Assembly (NCBI GenBank): GCA_948567375.1
Contig: OX419756.1
Location: 66,814,552-66,878,551, forward strand
Origin: Lunularia cruciata
Lineage: Eukaryota; Streptophyta; Marchantiopsida; Lunulariales; Lunulariaceae
Reading direction: 5' to 3'
Length of the DNA stretch: 64,000 nt
Part shown: in pieces, positions 22,961-35,462 of the stretch
How positions within the stretch are numbered: position 1 is the stretch's first letter
How the letters are laid out: every line of letters begins with the position of its first letter
Notes under the pieces: model-generated
Told to the model about the DNA's origin: nothing
The model's input: only the letters and a program-made list of their open reading frames with translations
Database searches by the model: none
Made by a program: the position numbers and the translations under genes

Positions 22961-23554
22961 TTCAATATAGAACAAGTGAGAAGGTGATTATGTGTTGTAC
23001 TTTCACCAATTGTCATAAATAATTACCAACATGGTACCTAGATAAACTCCAATACCAAATTACTTCTTCTTATTGTGTTTGTAATTGTTAAATAGCTAAT
23101 ATTTAAGAGTAATTTATTTACTAATATTGAAAAAATTTCTATAAAACATTCTTTGGAGATATTCACAATAAACTGTATCTTCTTTGAATCCCACTAATAT
23201 TCTAATGGGTGGATGGTCGATAATATTACAAGGAAGTGAGTGCCCAACCTCATTGTCTATCCTTGTGTGTTCCATACCTTGATTATAAGGAAGAGCATGT
23301 ACAAAGAGCACACCCACTTTATGCACTTCTCAACTAATAGAATAAAGAAAGGACATTTACATACCACCTTTGCTCTCAAATAGAAGGGTATTTTGATTTG
23401 GTTTCCCTGGCCTTTGAATTTCTTCTTGACCTTGGAGACTAAGATCATTTACATTGATCAAGGTTTTTTAATTGCTATTTAGTTCTCTAACTTTTCATAG
23501 CAAGAGAACAGAATAGTGTAGGTTGTATAGCTAAGTCAAGATCAAGTTTTGCAT

Positions 23555-23705
23555 ATAGTGATTATTGGTCCTTTGATTATGAAGGGAATGAATGTGAAGA
23601 GTAAAGTAGCTCATGAAGAATGAAAAAAGTTTCTGAGAAATAAAAATAGAAAAGAAGAAGTAAGCTTGATTGAAGTAGAGTTTCAATTGAGAGCTTTATC
23701 ACTGC
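23555..23705 (+). repeat. Direct repeat, left copy
   Basis: Matches 24155-24310 at roughly 80-85% by eye: GATTATGAAGGGAATGAA, AAAAGAAGAAGTAAGCTTG and TAGAGTTTCAATTGAGAGC are shared with small changes. About 450 bp of unrelated sequence lies between the copies. Confidence 0.6.
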
Positions 23706-24154
23706 AATCAAATTGCAAGGGAGTTGAATGTTGTTGTAGCCTTGATAGAAAATTGGTAAGAGCAATACAAGCTTCAGGTTTGTATGCCATAGCAGTAGAA
23801 GAAGCTCAAGCTCCAACTTGACAACACTATACTATTTGCAAAATCTGCAAAGCTCATTCAAATTTGATACTTGTCCATTGATATTGAAACAAACAACACC
23901 CTCAATTGACATGTTGCAATGTAAAGGAACAAAGTTTCAAGTGATGTAAGAGAAAAGTCTATTGGTGTTGTAGGAGCAAAGCAATACTTACCATTTTCAA
24001 TACAGTTGTATGTAGTTGTGGGTGAGGCAAGAAGTACTAGTAGGGTACATGCATGTTGGGAACCTTGGGCTATGGCGAAAGAGAAAATTAATGGCAAAAG
24101 GGCTAATTCAAGAGTTAAGCTTCAAGATTTTGGAGTTTTGTAGGAGATTTGCAT

Positions 24155-24310
24155 ACAATAATGATTGTTCCTCTATGATTATGAAGGGAATGAACTTGAA
24201 GATGAAGAGTAAATTAACTCATGAATGATGAAAACAACCTATGAGATATAGAAATGGAAAAGAAGAAGCAAGCTTGCATCAAGTAGAGTTTTAGTTAAGA
24301 GCTTTATAGG
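24155..24310 (+). repeat. Direct repeat, right copy
   Basis: Partner of 23555-23705. The sequence outside the pair does not match, so it is not a simple tandem duplication of the whole stretch. Confidence 0.6.
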
Positions 24311-24342
24311 AGGAGAGGAAATTTTCCTATAAAGAGCACAAA

Positions 24343-24400
24343 GTTACTAATTATTACTACTAATTACTACTAATTACTACTAACTACTACTTATTACTAG
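24343..24400. repeat. Short tandem repeat, period 10
   Basis: Four to five units of AATTACTACT with small changes. Confidence 0.8.
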
Positions 24401-26089
24401 TATGTCCTTGGAGCACAACAAATAGGCAAGCATCATGTTGATGAGAATACATTCTCCAAGTAAGAGTTAGCATGGAGAGAGTGCAACTTGTAGTAGTATT
24501 TGAAAACATTATAGATCCTACCAAGGCATGTCTTGGAACCAACTCTAGGTCCTAGAGGTGAACATCATCACAAGGTAATTGGAGTCAAGAGTTGTGCTTT
24601 GAAGTTGAGAACTGGCCTTTCTTCACATAGACAATGGGAGCTGATTTAGAATTGTAGTTAGAGGTAGAGCAGGACATCCTTGGGTCATAAATATGCCGTT
24701 CATGCATTTCTCACATGTCTTTTTTATTGTGCTTTCTTGTTATCTAATTTATTGTACCTCCTTGCTTACTTCTAATGGTGTTTGTAGAGCACTCTCTCCA
24801 CTAGATGTTTTTGTTCTCCCATATTTTAGTTCTGTTATTTTCCATCCCCTTGTTTTGGATGTTTCTACTATAGTTGGCTCTATGATGCCCCCTTTCTACT
24901 CATGGATAAGGGTAGCTAGAGGGATTACAATAGCCAAGGCTCCTCGACTAGCACTCTATACTCCTTATGCAAGATTAAGGAGTAGACCTGGGCATCAACT
25001 CTTTCAATAGACTTCTATTATAGCCCAAGTTCTTGATAGTTTTACCTCTAGTCCCTTGCCACATCCCCCGCCCTATCCACATGTGGAACCCACCATGGTT
25101 GATTTTCGTATGGAGGACCTCATACTAGAGCCTCCTCCCTCCACCTTTATAGATCCATAGTCACATTAGGGTCAAGCTCCTCCTCTAGCTATATAGATTG
25201 TCCACCAACATAAGGTCAAATCCCTTGCTCTAGTTTTTAGACCTCTCCTTTGCCACAAAGCCAGATCTCTCTCCTAGAGCCCTTAGCATGGCCTTACATA
25301 CCACCTCACTAGCAATCTACACAATCATAATTGGATGCTCATGGGTAGGCATTGGTCTAGCACAACACCAAGGACAAGCCAGATGCCTACAGATGAGTGC
25401 AAAAGCTACCACTTCACCTTCTCCATCAGGCCCCCTTCTTACACTTATCCTTTCCTTTTAGGCTCCATCTGACTCTTACTCTTGTAGAAGTTATCAAGGC
25501 CTTACATTTACACCAAGATCCATGTACCACTATAATAGCTTGTGAGCTCCATGCTCTCTCTTTTATTCCAAGCCATTTAAGGTGATTACCAAGGGAGAGA
25601 TGTACATTGACTTTATTAGCCCTCTTCCCACAATGGATGTTGATCCTTCTAGCACATGGAGATGCATCAAGACACCATGTGATTGCATCTAGGATTCATG
25701 GGTTCTTGAGGGAAGATTGTAAACACCTGAAGACAAGTACACCATATGGGCACAAGTAGTAGCCAAGAGGATATTAGAGTCCACATAGTCATATGCCCCT
25801 CTCCCAACCCATCATTGCTTCCATTGGTTCTTGATGTTAGGCCAAGTAGGAGATTACAAACATGTAGCCCAAGCATTAGCCACTTCTTGGCAAATACCCT
25901 TTTCTTCAAATACTCTTTGTACATTATAGATGCTCCATCCATTGGCCAAGGAGGAGCTCTCTTCTTTTCACCATGACTACCAACCAGATGAGGAGCTTCA
26001 GCATATGGAGTCCATCTTGGCCCATGATTTACTTCAATCTCCATGCTTCTCAATAGGTGGACCATTATGACTAGTCTTTAAGCACCAAC

Positions 26090-27000
26090 ATGATTGTCTT
26101 TCTCCAAATACCCTTCTTTGCTTTTTGTTATTTTATTGCTTCAAGTTTAGTGCCTCTTGAAGTAGTACATCTATTTGGTGCGTCTTGTATCCTTGCTCTA
26201 TCAAAGGAGACATCCAGTATTTGTCTCATTGCTATGAAGGATTTGTTTCTCTATTTGGTCTCTTGTTTCATCTACTTACAACTATGACAATATTTTTCTT
26301 CCTTTTTTTCTCCTCATCAATTTGTTATGCCCACTCTAGGTGGTTGTGAGGTGGTTATTGTTGGCATCAAAGCATCCTTGGATCTCCATGCCAATTGGGT
26401 GCTAGTACAAGTGGATATCTCTAAATGCCTTTAATGCCATTTTCATCCAACTTAGTTATGTGCTCTTTGCTCAACAAGGGATCAGATTCTATTTGTCTAC
26501 ACATTCTATGGCATAAAGACTCCTTTGATGTATAGTCACCATATTTCCACAAGAGACTTCACACAACTTGCATCTACTAAGGGCACCTACCAAGAAGATC
26601 TCCTTGGAGGACATATATTTTTCATAGTTTACTACATTGCTTGGTAGGACGTTGTAATAGCTTTTCTATCATATCTCTTTCCATCCATCTCTAATGACAC
26701 CCATATCTTAGGCCCTTTAGAGGATGTGGTGCATGTCATAGCAGCTTTCACATGCATCATAAAGACCTTTGCTTTATGAATCCAAACTCATAAATGTAAG
26801 GTATGGAGCCCACGGGAAATTCTTATTCCCTCAAATTTTCCACTAGGGTTCTACTTCCTTGTATGAGGCATGAGAGTGTTGGGATCTCCACTAGGAATGG
26901 ATGACTAATTTAGCATGTTCACCTCCAACACATTGGTGTAGGCAACAACTCATGCTCATTTACTTCCTAGGTTTGGGAATGCATAAGTAGCCTACTTCAT
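26090..27000 (+). pseudogene. Decayed non-LTR-type reverse transcriptase
   Basis: Broken fragments in several frames line up in the order of a LINE-like RT. FGASCILALSKE is near 26180. FSPHQFVMPTLGGCEVV is near 26310-26360. ASLDLHANWVLVQVDIS is near 26370-26430, with the first catalytic Asp in QVDIS. YSHHISTRDF is followed by a degenerate GDPLGG-like EDLLGG near 26605. FPSISNDTHILGPLEDVVH-like residues lie near 26680-26735, with SND where the ADD catalytic box is expected. Frameshifts and stops are frequent. The call rests on order and spacing of motifs. The 3' end may run on to ~27540. Confidence 0.5.
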
Positions 27001-27540
27001 CTTAGTACGTAGTTATCTCTCCCAAGCCTCCTATCTAGCTTGCACATACCTTCCTACAAAGGCACTTTTTCCATTTTTGTTCATTTTTAAAGCACCATAT
27101 AGCATACCTTCTCTAGTTTCCTAGGCCATGTATGCTCCTATAGATATCCATAACCACTATAGCTCTACCCATAGCCATGGAAGAATATGATCTCATACTA
27201 TAAGAGATCATTGCACTAACAACCTTCATAGGTGCATGGACTATAGAGGCCACCCACTTAGCCAATAGGTTCTTACACCATCATCATCTATTTCTATTGG
27301 CACCTATCATGATAGTGGATTCATGTACTTATGAATTTTAGAGTTATCTATGGTTGGCTTGTGACCTTTTACTAGGTCATGCACACACAACACTCCCATA
27401 GTTTACCAACTTTGTTACACTAAACACTAGGAAAATTCAAGGAGACATTAGTAAGTGTATGCACACATATACCCTTACAAGCATCCTCATTGATGTGTCA
27501 TTATTTGACATAGCTAAGATTCTTTCTTGTGGAGGGACAG

Positions 27541-28030
27541 TGTAATAGCTCAAATACAAAAGCACAAAAGATTGGAATCCCCATAAACTCTGATGCCCCA
27601 AAAGAGCACTCTATCTTTATAATATAGAAAATAAGATCCCATCTAAAGGAGCTACACACTTAGATTAGATACAAGGATTAGTGACACATCAACCTCTGTT
27701 CTATTTGGTTGGTCAAACAAGGTTGACCAAAGGAAATCTTTCTATATGGAGCTCAAACATCATGGAAGAGGTACTATTGGAAAGATCTTGACAAGGCAAA
27801 TAGAGAAGGGGAGAAGGCAATGCTTCTTTCTCCCAAGGGGGAGTAATGTTCCCTTTTTCAAGGCCTAATTATTTTGTTTAGGCATCCAAAACTTCCTATC
27901 CCTAGTAATAGAAGTCCTTATTTGGTGACTCCTCTATTTGATCTACTTAGACCATCATATATATAACATCTCTAAAGATATTACCAAGACAATTTTCACT
28001 TGTAGCTAATTTCTACCTAATGGTATTATA
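27541..28030. repeat. LTR of family G, diverged copy (490 bp)
   Basis: Starts TGTAATAGCT and ends TGGTATTATA. Shares with 34850-35433 the blocks GCTCCAAAGGAGCAC-like, TTTATTATATAG-like and TTCTATTTGGTTGGTCAAAC. The preceding bases GTGGAGGGACAG are purine-rich and could be a polypurine tract, so the sequence to the left may be the 3' end of an element. Confidence 0.6.
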
Positions 28031-28515
28031 GAAAGGCTCTAGAGCTTGGCTCCATGCATTCTCTTTGATAGAGGATTTTTTTTCCTATTAGAGGAATCTC
28101 CACTACACTCCACCTCCATTTAGGTCTTCTTTATCCGGCCTTGCTAGGCCTTCCAGACCAATGCGCTTATGGTTCCACATATGACACAGATGGCATACAT
28201 CTATTACAATGTGTTGTAGGTGAAGAATCCACTACCATTCATGATGTCATCCAAGATACAATGGCTTAGCTCCTTTGATCCATATGGTCCCAAGTATAGA
28301 TCAAGCAATGGTTGAACTTACCATGACCACCTCCATATTAGGTAAGAGTAGATATTGTCACATCCACATATAGTCTAAGTACTCTGTATGATGTGGTAGT
28401 GATAAACCTCCTACAAGTAAAGACATTAGCACAAGTGTCCATTTAGGCAGGGGTAGTGGTGACCATCATAGCTCAAGAAAAAGAGGATCATTATACACCT
28501 TAGCTTGCAATAGAC

Positions 28516-29206
28516 TGTGAGCCGGCCTATCTCTCACTCAGGATGAACCTCTAATGGTTATTAAGGTAGCACACCATGGACTAAGAAAGCAAGGAACCCC
28601 AAATTCATCACATTCCTCCAAGGCTAAACCTCCAAGGCACCTCCAAGACACCTCCAAGACTCAAGTATTGCTCACTAGAGAACTCAATGAGAGAAAGATA
28701 GTTGCAAATAAAAGGATGATGAGTACCTCCTTATCCTAGCTTATAAACTTGTGAAAAAGTTACACACCAAAGTTACTAATTACTCAAGTTACTAGGCTAA
28801 AAGTCATATCAAGTCAAAAAGTCTAAAGGAATATCTCTGCACATGGGAATATTCCCATGAGTAGGTGGTCTTATCATCACCTACCAACTAAGTCAAAGAA
28901 TGCCTTTACATGGGGTATCCTTGGAATAAAGAAAATTCTGCACAAAGGCTTGTGGGCCCAAGAGTTCTCAACTGTTTCCTCAAAGTCAAATAACTAAGAA
29001 TAATACCAAGTCAATACACTAGAAGACAAGATAGTGATGTTAACTCTTTTCTCTTCCTCTTCCACCTTTATCTTAGCTAGGACTTACTCAAGCTAATCAT
29101 GACTAATGTAGAAGCCTAGCTAAACTCCATATAGATAATATGTTTCACTACTTGTAATACCAAACTTAATATCCATATAGAGTATACATGCACCATTAGG
29201 TATTCA
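28516..29206 (-). repeat. LTR of family H, diverged copy
   Basis: Collinear with 54865-55554 and 60694-61381, starting TGTGAGCCGGCC and running through GAACCTCTAATGG, CACCATGGACTAAGAA and GAACTCAATGAGAGAAAGAT. The 3' terminus is eroded. Strand is taken from the copy at 60694, where internal element sequence seems to abut. Confidence 0.75.
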
Positions 29207-29224
29207 AGATACCTTCATTCCTTT

Positions 29225-29690
29225 GATTGTGAAGATTTTAGGTACCTTATCAGCAATCTGACGGATTGCTTAAGGAAGCAACACAAGGTTTCTCATAGAA
29301 GAGAGCTACAATGGCTATTTCCCAAGCCATACTCACCTCTTAATTCTGACAAAGAATCTAAATCACACTACAATGCTCTCAAGCCTGGATCATTAAAGAC
29401 AAGTAGTAGCAATAGGAATGCACACCATGTCTAGTGCATTCCTCCCTCACTTACTGGATACACCATTAGAGGACCTCTATCACCTAGTCCAAAAATAGGT
29501 TTTTAGCTACTATTTAGCTAGTTGCTTTGTGGCCTCTCCCCTTAGAGTAGCTTGGTGATCTTGGTCTTGCAGCAGTTTGTGTCCCTTTGGTCCTTTGGGC
29601 TTCATGCTCTGCTTTCCTCTTGCACTCTTTGGTGCTTTGGTACTCCTTTTCTATATATTTGTGGGTGTTTTACCATCAAGTTAAGCCATT
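29225..29690 (+). repeat. Dispersed repeat, copy 2
   Basis: Partner of 22520-22960 (see there). It follows the family H LTR directly. Confidence 0.55.
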
Positions 29691-29699
29691 TGCATCAAA

Positions 29700-32600
29700 A
29701 AGAGTAAATAATTTTCAAATGTTTGCATGTAAAGTGTAGGCTATGTCCAAGAAAAGAAGATTAACATTGGATTTTGTATCATTTTTCAACTACATGGATA
29801 TGATGTAAATAGGATGATTGGAGCAATTTGAATGTCAAAAAAGTAAAAAGTAAAATGAAAATTCATTGATTCAATATAGTTTGTTGTAATAAATTGTTTG
29901 GAGATTACTAAATTTTCTTGCCTCTCAAGAAAGAAGTAGAATATTAATTCATTGGGTTCTAGGCTTAAAACATTTTGAGTGCCAACTCATACACCTTTGT
30001 GCAGAAAGCTTACCGAGTGTTTTGCTTTTGCAACACCTTGCACATGATTGCCACCTAGAGATATGTGGGTGATATCCACATTTTTTGAAGTGGAGACCTA
30101 AAATTTCTTTTGTAAATATCTATAAAAAGTTTTAAGAAATTTTTATAAATACTTGTAATGAAAATAACCAAATGATATGTATGAGGAATATACCAAATTA
30201 AAAAGGCAAAGAAAAATACACAATAAGATCAGAAACACACATTATCAAGCAAACCTGAAAAGAATTACAAATTGTAATACTTTTTTATTTAATTCCACAA
30301 GACCAACCCCAAACATAAAAAGAAATTAAAAGACTAACCCATTGTAGCTATCTAGATTGGTACAAGTTGAAATACATGGTACAAAATCTTAGAAGTAAGT
30401 GAATGTCAGGTAGAAGAGGTGGTGTGCATTACACATGAAAGGAGTTTCCATCATTATAGCAAACATAGATTCAATCCTTAGAATATTTTAAATTTAGATT
30501 CTATATCAAAAACGTAATTGAGAGTGGCATGTAAGACTCCCATTCCTCCTTTCTTTGCAATGAAGCTTGAATCATCTTATGAAGGAGACCACCAACATAG
30601 CATTATTGAAAAGGTATCCAAAAATATTAAGTGCAGAGAATACAAAAGCATGAAAAAATTATTATGGTGCATAGCAGTACTCCTTAGCCTTGGTGGTAAT
30701 GGCTTTGTTTCTCTTGAGGTAAGATGACATGGCATGACCAATCTAAGTGCTTTTGGATCTATATGCTAAACAATTAATAAGAGGAATCTCAAGAAGTAGA
30801 TACCACTTAGGAAAATACCACTTAGGAAAATGGTTTCTATATATTGGTAATACCTAAAAAGATGGTAATAAACATGGGAAACAGAAATCTAAAAATAAAT
30901 AAAATACAGAAATTAAAAGAAAAAATTGCATAGAAATAAAACCCCAAAATAAATGAAAATTTAGCTTACAAAAGAATCACATTTATAAAAGAGATGGTAG
31001 AGTGAGGTAAAAAGAGAGAATGTATTATGTAGACCTTTTGGATAAAGCATTGAAGGCCTTGAATAGATAACAGAAGCTATGATCCAAGTGATGTACATTT
31101 CTATCTATATTTCAATATTATGGTCCTAACTTGGTCCTTAATTATTCCAATTTCTAGTTCATAGAGCATGAAAACATCATAAAGCAACCATAACTACAAT
31201 GGGGGGTATGGGTTCATAATATGCCAAGAAAAAAAAGAAAAGATAATTATATACAAGTTTAATCTTGCATTCCATCTAGTACACAATTCGATACTCTTAG
31301 GTTGACCATATTATAGCTTTAAGGGAATGAAATTGATGGTGAAAAAAAATATAGTATGAATATTGATCTTTTTTTAGTAGCTATTTTTCTTCCATTAGCC
31401 TTTTTCAAAAAGGATGTTGTGAAGCTCTTGTTTCTCTTGTTTGATAAAAAAAAATAGAAATTCCTTCTTAGTCTCTTTCAAAAATTCCTTTCATTTTGGT
31501 ACATTTGAGATCCACTAGACATTAAGCATGAAGCTTTATGCTACACTAATCAATGTTGAATCAATCTTCTTGTTTTTATTCTTCATAGAATCTTTAGCTA
31601 GGACAAAGCAAGCATAACTCTCATATTTAGCAACTTGTTATCCATTGGCATTTTAAGGTTTAAAAGGGAATATTAAATATTTTTTCTCATAGTATGAAAT
31701 TTGTAGGAGATGTTGAGTCAATACCTAGCAATCATAGCCTTCACTTATAATGACTTGTCACTTGAAGCTCAAATGCATGTAGTTGTACACTTGAAGATAA
31801 GGTATAATCATCCTAAATCAATCTAAATAAAAATTTAGTCAAAATTTAGTAATAAGTTATACTAAATTTTGACTATGATCAAGCTACAATAACAATAATA
31901 TATTTCAACTTATAAATAAAGCTTGTCTCAGTCGTCCATGGATGCACTTAGGAATAAGGACTACTTGATTGATTCAAATCAACTATAATAAAGAGATTAG
32001 ATTTTGTGTAAATGCACTTGAGAATTGATCAATCACAATTGATTGCATTGAGTTAAGATTAGTAAACCAAAGCAATTACTATAATTACATGTAATTTTAA
32101 GCTCAATTTAGTATAATCTTATACTTAAGAATAAATGTCATTGATCAATCTGAATAAGCTATCTAGAAAGTTGAGATTAGATCATTTGACACGATGATTG
32201 CCTATAATAGCCTATTAACTAAAGCTCAATCCGTAAAGTCATTCACTTGATAACAAGGCTATATAATTATTATGTTAGTTGCACTATAATGATTGCCTAT
32301 AATAGACTGCATTTTATAGTCTTCACTTGAGAACAAGGGTTTATAATTGTCTCTATTAGTTATAGTATCTCATAAAGACCTTACATCTCCCTCTCATTCT
32401 CATTATGACATATCTCTTAATAAATTTTCTTTCTATAAATCTTGGAACATGGAGTTCTTTATTGATCTATATCATGTGTATTCTCTCAAGGAGATCTTAT
32501 ATCTTCCTCTCATTATGCTATTATTTTAGTGTACTATCTTTAGCTAGAATAACTAATGCATTTGATCTCAATGAAATGACTTAAGAATCAAATTCCTTAT

Positions 32601-33249
32601 TAAGAAATGTTTTAAGAAGAAAACACACTAAAAATAATCTAAGTCAAATTTTAACAAGATACAACCCAATCTTAAATGAGATTACACTTCTACTCCATAA
32701 CTAATATGAATTATTCTAATTGATTTCATAAATTTTCTGGTCACTTCTTACGATTGATAACATGAATGACATCAATACACCTAAATTAAATAACTCATGT
32801 ATGAAAATTTAAATAATTATTAATTATTAATTTTATTAAAGGTAATCTCAAATATTATAACAAGAAAAATAATGAAGATAAGAGTAATTTTACAATAGTA
32901 ATTACTAATCTTAGTTAATTTTGTTGTAATTCATAATCATAATATAATGATAACTTAGTTTTTGGAATTGACAATGAGGTTCTTTGATCCATACTCTTCT
33001 CTTTTATTTGAAATTGAGGTTTAAATTATGCAAAATTTTCAAAATTATAATATGTAATTTTGAATATGGATTCAATGGAATATAATCCAGAAAATGGAAT
33101 ATTCAGGCACATTTTGAAAATATTTTTCCTTTAAAGAACACAACAAAAAAACATGAACTAATAATTTTTTACTATTTTTTCAACCAAGCTTCTATTAGTG
33201 TGACATATCACTATATTGATAAGAATGTCAAAAAATTGATGTATTGCTA
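29700..33249. other. AT-rich spacer without recognised genes
   Basis: Very AT-rich. There are no transposon domains and only short open frames. Phrases such as GATTGCCTATAATAG recur around 32199 and 32290 and suggest weak local duplication. One short open stretch (30518-30718) is listed separately. Confidence 0.6.
30518..30718 (+). other. Possible orphan exon
   Basis: Open for 69 codons, and the frame runs through a consensus plant splice donor (GAG|GTAAGA at 30716-30723). Composition is less AT-rich than the surroundings. I do not recognise the peptide, and no acceptor or further exon is evident, so chance is a serious alternative. Confidence 0.2.
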
Positions 33250-33328
33250 GTTAGCTCAATCCATATACTAGGTCCCTTCAGAGCACCCAAATCCTTTATA
33301 CTGAAGGCAAAACAACTCGTGTGGCTCC

Positions 33329-33739
33329 TCAAGAACCTCCAGACCCTCCGTCTTTCCTCTCTAGTAAGCTTGGGTCCAAGATCTGGCTCCCAAGTATCCT
33401 CTGTAATTGTAGTAAGAGTGGAAGACGTATTGACTGGTTGTTACATTGAGGAATAGTGTCATGCCCCTGACCACTAGAGGTCCCAACCTCTATGTGAAAA
33501 ACTCCCTCCACTTTGGCTGCAAGCTCCACACGTCCTCTAGTTGCATCCAAAGTGGACCAAGGGTGTAATCCAAGTAGCCCACGCTCACTTGGATGGACTC
33601 CAAGTAGACCACTCTCCCTAGTAGCTACTGGTTGTGTCCCAAGAATACCATGCCCACTCTGTCCATCATCCCCAACATATGCTTGAATCGTCTTAATAGG
33701 CACAAGGCTCACAAGTGTCCGAGTAGTGATGCCTATCAA
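33329..33739 (-). pseudogene. M1 linker downstream of the methyltransferase
   Basis: Open for 136 codons with no stop. It holds a run of related phrases (GLLGVHPSERGLLGLHP) and ends in sequence matching 43680-43730 of M2. In M2 the equivalent (44201-43820) is also partly open. It would join the methyltransferase to RT. No known domain recognised; WSTLDATRGRVELAAKVEG may be a folded segment. Confidence 0.5.
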
Positions 33740-34780
33740 GTGTGTCCTATGCTACTCTGCCAAGCCAAGGCTCACAATCTAGGTCAAATAGTTTAGGTCC
33801 ATAGCCTGACCTAACACCTAAAGCATGGATGCCTCTAACACTACTAGAATAGCGGTAATACCGGTGCAAAAATCCATCACCCGCTCTCTCTCATCAACAT
33901 TGGGCTCCACCGACTACTGTAACCATGAGTCCCAAACAAGTCCAGGTCCTCCCTCTCAAAAAGCATGAGAGCTTGGGAAACTCATAAGTGTGGGACATAC
34001 GGCTCTAGGCTGTCCAACTAGGTTCACCATTCCCTAAGGTGACCTATCAGCCACTGTCTGAGATTGACGCCCAACATCCAAGATATCATCAACAAGGATG
34101 TGGTCAAGTTGCTGAATCCCATCATAAGCACGTTGTAGAACCTCTTTGGGTAAGAAGTTTGTCCACCAAAGATAAAGATGATGAGCCCATGATCCCACTT
34201 TGGCTACATCTAACAATATAGTAGGTCCCATCCAAGAATGGACTTGATGTGTACTTTCCACCACTCTAGTGCAAGAATCACCCATCAAAGGAACGTTCTC
34301 CAAAAGGTAAGTTGGAGAAACAGACTGATGAACCTAGAGATGTCGTAGTATCCGTAACATCTCCCAAAACACATCAGAATGAGGATCATGAAGAACCAAA
34401 CCTCTACTAGCATGTGTATATCCCTGACATGGCCATCTAGAAATCACCAAGTGAATAGGCCTATGTCTCTCTAGATCATGCACCCCCAATAAAGAAATGT
34501 TTGCTGGTAGGGCCTTTTGGTAACCTCTAATTGCTAACATCGGTAATAACTCCGGATACCAATAGGCCAAGTGTACCACATGATGTAGTGAAACTTGCCT
34601 AGCAGTCTCATCTCTCTCTACATACAAGTACCTCTATACTTGTATACCCGCATGTAATACCGCAACTAGTTTGGTGCTGATCCCACCGAACAACTCCAAT
34701 AGACATATCCCCTCTATTGGATACTACCAAGCAATGAGTGTGGTATCCAGAGGTGTCAAAGTAATCAACTCTGGAGGCTC
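33740..34780 (-). pseudogene. M1 cytosine-C5 DNA methyltransferase domain
   Basis: Would transfer a methyl group from S-adenosylmethionine to cytosine. Motifs read in order on the minus strand. Motif I is LELFGGIST (34699-34682 for LELFGG; SAM binding). A motif II-like acidic VERDETAR is at ~34620. Motif IV is WPCQGYT with the catalytic Cys at 34429-34427. Motif VI is LLENVPL at ~34300. The segment GSWAHHLYLWWTN is where motif VIII sits, without its arginines. Motif IX-like DERERVMDF is at 33894-33868, and motif X-like VLGQAMDLN at ~33816-33790. At ~340 residues it is about the size of a compact bacterial-type enzyme. Stops occur after motif I (IQV*), before motif VI (RHL*) and, with frame changes, near motif IX. 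It is inactive here, but PCQ and ENV are intact. Confidence 0.82.
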
Positions 34781-34849
34781 ATCCTCACACTCATTTCTTG
34801 ATGGTACAAAGACTCCACTCCAAGCCTATTGCACCAACTGATCTGCATG

Positions 34850-35433
34850 TGTAATACTCTGAGGACAAGAGAAGAGAGAAAACACAGATTTCACACTCCA
34901 ACATTCGATGCTCCAAAGGAGCACCTTCTCTTTATTATATAGACAAAGAGGATCTCCTCCAAGGAAGCTCCACCATAGGATTAGGGACACAGATAGATGA
35001 TATGTTTACAAGCTCCACCCTTGGATTACTTACTTGGATGGGTGACATGTCTGGTCTAGGTTCTATTTGGTTGGTCAAACAAGCTTTGACCGGATAGAAT
35101 CTTTTAGAGAATCTTCTTGTAGGAATCTCAGAATCAAGTGAGTAAGGTACCATTGAAAAGCTCTCAAAAAGACAAAGCAAGGGGGAGGGAAGGCCAGCCT
35201 TTTCTCCATTGGGGTGGGGTATCTGCACATTTTTGAGGCCTAATTCATCCGTTTAGGCCTCCAAAATTGCCTTCAAAGATTTCAAGCATATTTCGGTTCC
35301 TACTCTATTAGTAGAAGTCCCCTTTTGGTGATACCTCTTTCTGATCTGTTTAGTCCATCATGTGTAACATCCTTCTAGATGTTACCAAACCAAATTTCAC
35401 ATCTAGATCATATGGCTAGCTCTTGGTATTACA
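34850..35433. repeat. Solo LTR of family G (584 bp) with target duplication GCATG
   Basis: TGTAATACTC...TGGTATTACA flanked by GCATG on both sides (34845-34849 and 35434-35438). M2 has the uninterrupted site (CCGCATGTTGTTGCAATG at 50877), which proves insertion and the exact duplication. No coding content. Confidence 0.92.
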
Positions 35434-35462
35434 GCATGTTGCTGCAATGCTTCCTTGGAACT

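Noticed and set aside
24343-24400. CRISPR-like array
   Set aside because: A 10-bp tandem repeat without spacers, in plant nuclear DNA.
25667-26065. Minus-strand open frame of 132 codons
   Set aside because: Repetitive, without recognisable domains, and opposite to the RT remnant direction; no supporting conservation in the window.
29700-33249. Organelle-derived DNA as explanation for the AT-rich block
   Set aside because: No chloroplast or mitochondrial gene text is recognisable on either strand.
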